Source: Candidatus Heimdallarchaeota archaeon
GTDB taxonomy: Archaea > Asgardarchaeota > Heimdallarchaeia > Heimdallarchaeales > Kariarchaeaceae
DNA length: 64,000 bases
Assembly (NCBI GenBank): GCA_030149205.1
Contig: JASBSB010000001.1
Location: forward strand, 260,357-324,356
Reading direction: 5' to 3'
A program made the translations under genes and the position numbers. Below the pieces are notes generated by a model, which was given only the letters and a program-made list of their open reading frames with translations, made no database searches and had not been told where the DNA came from. Positions 57,385-64,000 of this stretch are shown in pieces (positions within the stretch are counted from its first letter, which is position 1; the number at the start of each line of letters is the position of its first letter).

Positions 57385-58242
57385 TTAGGGATTTTCTCTG
57401 AGTCGAAGGATGATACTTGCAACCACTAGAAACAACAAATTTACCCCGATAAGTAGAAAAAAGAGCATTAAAGGGTCGGGACTGTTTTTGACCGGTTCTA
57501 GGTTGTAAAATATTTTGGGATAAATAACATCAACATACCAAGAGAGAGAGAGATATTTTGAGTTTGAAGGAAGAAGATTGCCAAAAAAGTCAACCAGAAA
57601 TAATAAAAGTAATGTTGTAATAATTGAATGTAGACTCTTTGAAAACACACTAGAGGTTAACAACGCCAGACCAATAACCGCGCCGAGAAGCACAACTAAA
57701 ATAACTGCAACTGCGATAATTTCATCAAGACTGTGAATGAATGCATCAGGCCAAAATGCTCCAAATCTAAACATCTGGGTGTAGTAATTTATGATCAACA
57801 CAGGAACTGAAAGTATGGATAAGGTGTAAAGCATTCCAAAATATTTCCCAAAAACTACTTCAAATTCGTAGATTGGTTTAGATCTAAACAGGGTGAATGT
57901 TCCTCGTTCAATGTCTCCTGCTATTTGGTCTGCTGTCAATAGTGCGATCAGTATTTGCCCTAAGAAAAAGCTAAGAAATGTTCCTGTAATCATTGAGGTA
58001 GTTGAAAACTGTGCTTGATATAGAGCAATTCCAGTGCCATTTTGAATCACTGGAATGAAAAATCCCCCAAGCATTGAACCTAAGGGTACTACAACATAAT
58101 ACAAAATTGCTAACCAGAATTTTTTCTCCCTAATATTAGAAAAGAATACATCTAGACTGATTATATGAATGTTCCTAAGACTTGTAATTATAGGACGGAC
58201 TGAAATATTTTGAAAATATGATGTTGCTCTCGTGAATGTCAT
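57385..58242 (-). CDS. ABC-2 type transporter permease
   Basis: Six hydrophobic segments with 'ADQIAGDIERGTFTLFRSKPIYEFEVVFGKYFGMLYTLSILSVPVLII', overlapping the ABC ATPase gene. Confidence 0.85.
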   Translation of the reverse strand: MTFTRATSYFQNISVRPIITSLRNIHIISLDVFFSNIREKKFWLAILYYVVVPLGSMLGGFFIPVIQNGTGIALYQAQFSTTSMITGTFLSFFLGQILIALLTADQIAGDIERGTFTLFRSKPIYEFEVVFGKYFGMLYTLSILSVPVLIINYYTQMFRFGAFWPDAFIHSLDEIIAVAVILVVLLGAVIGLALLTSSVFSKSLHSIITTLLLLFLVDFFGNLLPSNSKYLSLSWYVDVIYPKIFYNLEPVKNSPDPLMLFFLLIGVNLLFLVVASIILRLRENP

Positions 58243-59195
58243 AACTGTTCCTCAACCAAAAGTGGATTACTCACATAATTCAAAAACACTCTTTCTAATG
58301 CATCATGAACTGGTTTTAAGAACTTAAGTTCCCAATGATTTTCTGAACAAAGTCTTGGTACTGTCGACCAGAATTCTGACAAATTAGAGACATTTCTTAC
58401 AAATATTATAGAGTTTTCGAGTTCTGTATCATACCCTAAATTTGCAAGCTCTGTAATTAACTTCTCAGGCTCTGAACAATGAATCTCATAGTTAGAGTCA
58501 TAAACTTCATTAGTTAATTTCCAAACTGGACCTGCCGTTAATACCTTCCCATTTGCGAGTATTGCGATATAGTTTGTCATTCTTTGAATCTCAGGAAGGA
58601 TGTGGGAAGATATTATTATTGTTTTTTGACGATTCCTAGCATATTGAGTAATCAAATTCATTACATAGATCCTGCCTTCTGGATCCAAACTCGCAGTTGG
58701 TTCATCAAGAATTAATATTTCTGGATCCCCTATAAGAGCGTTGGCAAAGCCTAATCGTTGCTTTTCTCCTCCACTCAATTTACCAACATTTTGATTCTCA
58801 TATCTCCCTAAACCTACTTCATTCAAAAGCTCTCTGGAGTGATTTAAAGCATCTGACTTAGAGAATCCTCTTAACCGACACATCAGTTCCATGAACCTAA
58901 TGACAGTTTTATCTGGGGGCTGAGTAGGACTTTGTGGAAGATACCCTATCTTTTTTGCTATATCTTTCCTCTGTTTCCAAGAATCCATCCCTAGAACATT
59001 TATTTTACCACTGGTAAGCCTTAGGCGACCGGTGATTAATTTAAGCGTTGTTGATTTTCCTGCACCATTTGGACCTAGTAGTCCAAATAATGTCCCCTTG
59101 GGGACTTCTAGATTCAACCTGTAGACTATGGGTTTGGTTTGAATAAATTTAGAGACATTGGTTGCTCTGATTACAACCTCGCTTTCTGTGGTCAT
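58239..59195 (-). CDS. ABC transporter ATP-binding protein
   Basis: Walker A 'LLGPNGAGKSTTLKLI', signature 'KLSGGEKQRLGFANAL', Walker B 'EILILDEPTASLDPEG'. Confidence 0.95.
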   Translation of the reverse strand: MTTESEVVIRATNVSKFIQTKPIVYRLNLEVPKGTLFGLLGPNGAGKSTTLKLITGRLRLTSGKINVLGMDSWKQRKDIAKKIGYLPQSPTQPPDKTVIRFMELMCRLRGFSKSDALNHSRELLNEVGLGRYENQNVGKLSGGEKQRLGFANALIGDPEILILDEPTASLDPEGRIYVMNLITQYARNRQKTIIISSHILPEIQRMTNYIAILANGKVLTAGPVWKLTNEVYDSNYEIHCSEPEKLITELANLGYDTELENSIIFVRNVSNLSEFWSTVPRLCSENHWELKFLKPVHDALERVFLNYVSNPLLVEEQL

Positions 59196-59252
59196 TATGT
59201 TATTTGAATGGACTTGCCCGAATATTTAACCGTTCCCAAATTAGAGCTTGCA

Positions 59253-59651
59253 TTATAACAGTTTCAATTGACTAGTAAATGAGAGTTGATCAACTGGAGC
59301 TGGCCCTATTGCAATAGCTGTAGTTGTCCCTGGTTCCAATTGGGTAAGTCCAGCATCGTTAATGATCGCTCTTGGTAGTTTACTCTTTTCTGCGAGCCGA
59401 TAAAGGGATAATAACTCTTCTTCAGAGTTGACTTTAAGTGCCACCTTTTTTGTTCCCTGCCTCTGCCAGCGTTTGAACCAGTCATTATTGTGGTTTATGG
59501 CAAAAAGTGCAGACTGAACTGCAGCATGACTACCTTGAGCGACCATTTTCCCTTTTCCCATTTTGAGATCTACCCTTAATATAATCACCTGTTTAACTTC
59601 ATTTGCTTTAGGATTTAAGCTAGGAATTCTCACAACCTCAAATTCATTCAA
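59253..59651 (-). CDS. pth2: Peptidyl-tRNA hydrolase, Pth2 family
   Basis: 'QVIILRVDLKMGKGKMVAQGSHAAVQSALFA', 'KVALKVNSEEELLSLYRLAEKSKLPRAIINDAGLTQLEPGTTTAIAIGPAPVDQL'. Confidence 0.95.
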   Translation of the reverse strand: MNEFEVVRIPSLNPKANEVKQVIILRVDLKMGKGKMVAQGSHAAVQSALFAINHNNDWFKRWQRQGTKKVALKVNSEEELLSLYRLAEKSKLPRAIINDAGLTQLEPGTTTAIAIGPAPVDQLSFTSQLKLL

Positions 59652-59683
59652 TTACATTTTAAATTATGGATTAATACAAGAAA

Positions 59684-60907
59684 TCATTTTTGAACTATTG
59701 CCCTTAACAATTTGAGTGATGTTTTCATATAATATGGATAGAGACTTATGGTTCTTAATAATTTAATCGCTAATTTTGCTTGATTATCAACATCACCATA
59801 ACTCTCAATAGCTGTAAGAAGACCTTTTTGTTCTAATCTATCAAAAAATTCATTCATCTGATTATCAGATAGATTGTTGATATAATTTCTTACCTTCCGT
59901 TGATACCATAAGTTCTTGTAAAGCTCTTTTCTCCATAATTTTTCATAAGTATGGAGAAATGCCTTTGAAGGGTTGTTTTGTTTTATTGCATCTGCTGCAA
60001 CAGTTCCAGCAATTTGAGCAGCAATTCCGCCTAAAATTACTCCGCCTCCTGTGGTCGGTTTAGTCTGTCCAGCCACATCCCCTACAAGTAATATGTTATC
60101 ATCATAAGTTCTTTTAAGTGGTCCCGTTACCGGGATCTTTCCTGCAATTTTGCGGCTCGTAGTAGCCCCTTTCACCTTTTGGTTTAGGATGGGGTGTTCT
60201 GCAAGCATTTTATCAAGTGCTTTCCCAGCATGAGGATTACTTGTGCCCAGCCCAATTTTTGCTGAAGACTCACTCATTGGGATTATCCATCCGAAAAAAT
60301 TTGGAGCATACTTTTGGGTTTGATACAATTCTACAAGATCAGATTCAATATCATTCAAGTCATTCATAAACACCTGAGCTGCAAAGATACGTGATTTCTC
60401 CTCTGGTAGTTTGAACCCAAGAGACCTGGCTAGCTTCCCTCTTACACCCTCAGCAATTATTGCCATTTTCGTCTCTATTTCTATTGACTCACCAGATTTG
60501 TTAGATGCAAAAACCCTCATCGAATTGTTATCCCTCAATATTTCTCTTACTCTAAATGGAAACAAAATTTCTGCTCCTTCTGATTTTGCTCGTTCTATTA
60601 AAAATTGATCAAACTTTGCTCTGTCTGTAACCATTGCATGTTTCTTATTCTTTCTTACAGTGAGAGTCTTTCCATTTGGGGCAATTAGGCGTGAACCATA
60701 GATATGATCATTAAATATCATTGATGAAGGGGGAATAGAGTCTAATTGTTCCAATCCAGTGTAACTAAACAACCCTGAACAATGTTCCGGGTATCCTAAT
60801 CTCCCATGTTCCTCAATAATAAGTGTCTTAGCTCCATTGCTCGCTGCAGTTCTAGCAGCCTGAGCACCATTAGCAGAACCGCCAACCACAACGACATCAT
60901 AATCCAT
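59684..60907 (-). CDS. Geranylgeranyl reductase family FAD-dependent oxidoreductase
   Basis: 'YDVVVVGGSANGAQAARTAASNGAKTLIIEEHGRLGYPEHCSGLFSYTGLEQL', 'ILLVGDVAGQTKPTTGGGVILGGIAAQIAG'. Confidence 0.9.
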   Translation of the reverse strand: MDYDVVVVGGSANGAQAARTAASNGAKTLIIEEHGRLGYPEHCSGLFSYTGLEQLDSIPPSSMIFNDHIYGSRLIAPNGKTLTVRKNKKHAMVTDRAKFDQFLIERAKSEGAEILFPFRVREILRDNNSMRVFASNKSGESIEIETKMAIIAEGVRGKLARSLGFKLPEEKSRIFAAQVFMNDLNDIESDLVELYQTQKYAPNFFGWIIPMSESSAKIGLGTSNPHAGKALDKMLAEHPILNQKVKGATTSRKIAGKIPVTGPLKRTYDDNILLVGDVAGQTKPTTGGGVILGGIAAQIAGTVAADAIKQNNPSKAFLHTYEKLWRKELYKNLWYQRKVRNYINNLSDNQMNEFFDRLEQKGLLTAIESYGDVDNQAKLAIKLLRTISLYPYYMKTSLKLLRAIVQK

Positions 60908-61006
60908 AGTCTTAAGTTTACAACCATAAATAAAATGTTTGACAAATAGTCAGCCTCAATTTTTTTAGACAAAGTATAAAAGGAATGATGACAATTAGGT
61001 ATTATA

Positions 61007-61309
61007 GTGACAGTTATAGCACATCACTTACGTTGTGATAGCAGAAAGGTTTGCTCACAGTGCTCAATTTATCTTTGGAAACCTCCTAAGGAAGATGAAC
61101 CTAAATTTTATTATTGGTGTCCAGCCTGTCGAAATGATATATTATGTGATAGGGGACTTGTGCAAGATTATGTCTACGATGAACTCATTCAGGCAAAACG
61201 GGTGATATATCGTTGTTTGATTTGTCGGACAGAGGTTGAAGACCGAAGATGGCCTCCAGAAGGTGGTATTCAACTAAAAATTGCAGAACAGAATGCGAAT
61301 AGAATTTAG
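61007..61309 (+). CDS. Zinc-ribbon-like small protein
   Basis: Three CxxC pairs 'CSQCSIYLW', 'YYWCPACRND', 'YRCLICRTEV'; GTG start. Confidence 0.6.
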   Translation: MTVIAHHLRCDSRKVCSQCSIYLWKPPKEDEPKFYYWCPACRNDILCDRGLVQDYVYDELIQAKRVIYRCLICRTEVEDRRWPPEGGIQLKIAEQNANRI

Positions 61310-61423
61310 AATTATTTATTTAAGAGTTAATTTTTAAATTTATTAGCTAAATTATTAAATGTTAGTCAATATAATTGAATTGAAATAAAAAGGTATTAAA
61401 GCAAAATTGACCCCCCTCTAGTT

Positions 61424-63781
61424 ATGGAGTCATTTAAGGATAACTCAAAAGCAGAAAGTGTAGAAGACACACCTTCAAAACCTATAGGGTTGATGAAAGG
61501 ATTGCTTATCACCATTCCATTACTATTAGTAATAGAGATTGGTTCGAAGTTTTTATTTAAACCTGAAACTCAACTGTTAGACCGTCTGTTGGTTTATATC
61601 TTAGGATTAGCAACGATTCTGGTATTAGCATTTTTCACAAAATCACTCTTGAAAATGGTTTTCGTAGGAACCCCAGTAATAATTATTACAAGTTTTATTC
61701 CACCTTATTTTCTTCCAAATTACTTTACAAGTGTATTTGGTTTATTTGGATACTCTAGACCAGCTGTGGAACAATTCATTATAATTTTAAAGCATAACCC
61801 AAGTCTAGTTCCAAACTCTCAACAGATACTAAACTATTCTAACTATGCATTGACATATTTTTTTGTTTTTGACCTTGTTATTAGTCTGGTTCTCTTAACT
61901 ATTACTGCAATCGGATTCACCTTGCTCGCAAAAGTTTTTACACGAAAACCAAACGCGTTTACAATCATATTAGTAATTTTCATGGTTGTATTCTTACTCA
62001 TTGGTGCAGTGGCACTTCCGTATGGATTGACCGTGACGTCTGGTGTATCTCAATTTAGTCTGGATATGTCGGTGGGTAGTACTTACCTGTTTAATGGAAT
62101 TCAAGATTACATGAAAAATATTAACACAAATAATTTGACATTTGCCATATCCCAGATCCAAAATTCAAGTTCTTGGTTTAAAGAAGCAAAGCTGGTTATT
62201 TCAAGCTTAAATAGCCTTGGTATCTCACAGCTCTTATCGACCTCAGGGTTATCTACTTATCAACCTATCTTTGATAATGGATTAATTGCAGTGCAAGGAG
62301 TTACAATTTTAGCTCAAGCTATGAGTCCCTTGTTAGTTTCATTTAGTGGACTTAAGTCCGGATTCGATAAGACCTTTGGAACTATATCATTAAGTGGTTC
62401 AATCTTGAAACTAAGTCAATCAACTTCACAAAAGCAATTTGATGCTGGAATTGCAGAGCTTAGACAATCGTTTAAAAATATGACTGAGGCCATCAGACTG
62501 GTAAAAGAAGCGGTAAATACCTTCAAAAAAATGGATCAAACTAGCCTTGAGAAGAGTTTACTTCAGACTGGAGTACCTCAAGACATGATTAAGACCATTA
62601 GTTCCATGTTTACAACAACTGATTTGGTTCAATCAGCTTTAAATGTCTTCAATGTTATGATAAACCCAATTCAATATAACGGTACGACATCTCCTGATGC
62701 ACCTTTAATTCATCTTGCAAGAGGTGCCTACGATTTGAGCAGAGTATCTAAACTTGTAGGAGGAACCTCCAGCTTTGAAAAGACTGAGAGATACTGGCCA
62801 AATATTGTTCAAAATATCTCAATCTTCCAAGAAACATTAAAATCTCCAGCTTACAATAACTTTTCTCAAATAAATACAAGTGGTTTAGACCCAACAATAG
62901 GAAATTTTGTTAATCAAATCAAAGGTGCATTTAATTTTGTAAGAGATGCTGGAAATGTAGCAATCGAATTTGGAAACTTTGGAACCAATGTTGTACCAGT
63001 TATTAGAAGAATGAATACTTCTCTAGCTATCTTTCAAGATCCTGCTAAAAATTTCACAACTATATCCGATAAAGAATATGACAACTCATACAATAATCTG
63101 ACTCAAGTCATAACTGATTCGCAGGGTTTGAATGCAAGCGCCTTTAAAATTAAGGCCATTACACAGAATATGACCCAAAATGCAAACAACCAGAGCTATT
63201 ATGGGTTAATGACACAACCAGCGAAACAGTTTACAGCCTTGTTCTCACAATTTAATTTGACTCAAAACGCACAAAATTTCATTTATCTAGGTAATGCGTT
63301 TCAAAACGTTATACTGACAGCTAAAGAACTTAAAAAAGTTGATGTTTTCATGAAAAACATCGAAACAGACCTTACAGCAGTAAAGAATGCTGGAACAACC
63401 TCACAACAAGCAACTGAATTAAATAATAGAGCTCCGAACATTAACGCAAATGTAACCCTGGTTGACACAGCATTAAACAATTCAAAGCTTTATTTAGGAA
63501 ATGCACAGGGAAATTTCACGTTAGCTTATACAAAGGGAGGTATGACCCAGTTAGGAACTGTAAACACGGCATTATCAAACATCGCAATTGATATTAATGA
63601 CATCCAAGGTCCAACAGCCCTAGGAAAAGTAAAAGAGATTATGAAAGACCCATCAACCTACGCAAGTAATAATGGAGGAATTGGACCAACCCTTTCTGAT
63701 CTTGATACTGCAATCCAAAATATCGTTGTAGGAATGGGTAAAATTAGTAATGACCTGAAAGGTGTCACAATTAGCGGTTAA
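61424..63781 (+). CDS. Large membrane protein with N-terminal TM bundle and about 550-aa Asn/Ser/Thr-rich, mostly helical extracytoplasmic region
   Basis: TMs 'LLITIPLLLVIEIGSKFLF', 'LLVYILGLATILVLAFF', 'YFFVFDLVISLVLLTITAIGFTLL', 'FTIILVIFMVVFLLIGAVAL', then a long soluble region with many N-x-S/T sites. Confidence 0.6.
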   Translation: MESFKDNSKAESVEDTPSKPIGLMKGLLITIPLLLVIEIGSKFLFKPETQLLDRLLVYILGLATILVLAFFTKSLLKMVFVGTPVIIITSFIPPYFLPNYFTSVFGLFGYSRPAVEQFIIILKHNPSLVPNSQQILNYSNYALTYFFVFDLVISLVLLTITAIGFTLLAKVFTRKPNAFTIILVIFMVVFLLIGAVALPYGLTVTSGVSQFSLDMSVGSTYLFNGIQDYMKNINTNNLTFAISQIQNSSSWFKEAKLVISSLNSLGISQLLSTSGLSTYQPIFDNGLIAVQGVTILAQAMSPLLVSFSGLKSGFDKTFGTISLSGSILKLSQSTSQKQFDAGIAELRQSFKNMTEAIRLVKEAVNTFKKMDQTSLEKSLLQTGVPQDMIKTISSMFTTTDLVQSALNVFNVMINPIQYNGTTSPDAPLIHLARGAYDLSRVSKLVGGTSSFEKTERYWPNIVQNISIFQETLKSPAYNNFSQINTSGLDPTIGNFVNQIKGAFNFVRDAGNVAIEFGNFGTNVVPVIRRMNTSLAIFQDPAKNFTTISDKEYDNSYNNLTQVITDSQGLNASAFKIKAITQNMTQNANNQSYYGLMTQPAKQFTALFSQFNLTQNAQNFIYLGNAFQNVILTAKELKKVDVFMKNIETDLTAVKNAGTTSQQATELNNRAPNINANVTLVDTALNNSKLYLGNAQGNFTLAYTKGGMTQLGTVNTALSNIAIDINDIQGPTALGKVKEIMKDPSTYASNNGGIGPTLSDLDTAIQNIVVGMGKISNDLKGVTISG

Positions 63782-63795
63782 TTCTAAACAATTTT

Positions 63796-63999
63796 TTACG
63801 AGTTTTTATTAACAAATTCTTCCAATTTAACTTTAAACTGTTCTCGTTTGCAGGCCATGCTTATGGTCTCAAATTCTAAACTAGAGGATTTTTCAAACAG
63901 ATCAATTAAATTTTGATTCAACAGTTTCTTGGTTTTAGCATTAACCCATTTATCTCTTTTAGTATATTCAACGGCTATTACAATAGCTTGTTCAATAAG
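63796..63999 (-). CDS. Partial hypothetical protein (5' end beyond window)
   Basis: Reverse-strand open frame LIEQAIVIAVEYTKRDKWVNAKTKKLLNQNLIDLFEKSSSLEFETISMACKREQFKVKLEEFVNKNS*, running off the window edge. Confidence 0.5.
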   Translation of the reverse strand, partial: LIEQAIVIAVEYTKRDKWVNAKTKKLLNQNLIDLFEKSSSLEFETISMACKREQFKVKLEEFVNKNS

Positions 64000-64000
64000 T

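Noticed and set aside
1-64000. CRISPR arrays, tRNA and rRNA genes
   Set aside because: Intergenic gaps were scanned by eye for regularly spaced repeats and tRNA T-loop/GTTCRANNC-type motifs; none found, though a covariance-model scan would be more sensitive.

Overview
AT-rich, gene-dense archaeal chromosomal window with about 58 supported CDSs, mostly separated by short gaps. No rRNA, tRNA, CRISPR array or transposase was found by eye. The gene content (Orc1/Cdc6, LonB, Pth2, geranylgeranyl reductase, archaeal-type asparagine synthetase) is archaeal. Several proteins look eukaryote-like, which suggests an Asgard (Heimdallarchaeia-like) genome; this lineage call is inference. Recognisable content includes RNase Z, the MutS-MutL pair, central carbon enzymes (MDH, eukaryotic-type NADP-IDH, citrate synthase, iPGM), a split FixABCX/ETF set, a Ca2+-type P-ATPase, a ClC channel and an RCK K+ channel. 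The most notable signals are: (1) an RNA polymerase subunit H/RPB5 homologue with a eukaryote-like jaw region that appears to occur in three tandem copies, whose coding signal extends about 80 codons 5' of the first ATG into a frame with no canonical start; (2) a fusion of a helix-hairpin-helix domain, a long basic linker and ribosomal protein eL33 (L35Ae), with the eukaryote-like 'SYxRSKRVxxPN' segment; (3) a tyrosine-recombinase-fold protein that has lost the catalytic Tyr, Arg-I, Lys and His residues and carries a Pro/Gly-rich tail ending in an Ena/VASP-like basic helix, within a co-directional cluster of putative DNA-binding and unknown genes (20.9-27.2 kb); (4) a degenerate SF2 pseudo-helicase. 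All calls come from reading the sequence and remembered family motifs; no searches were run.
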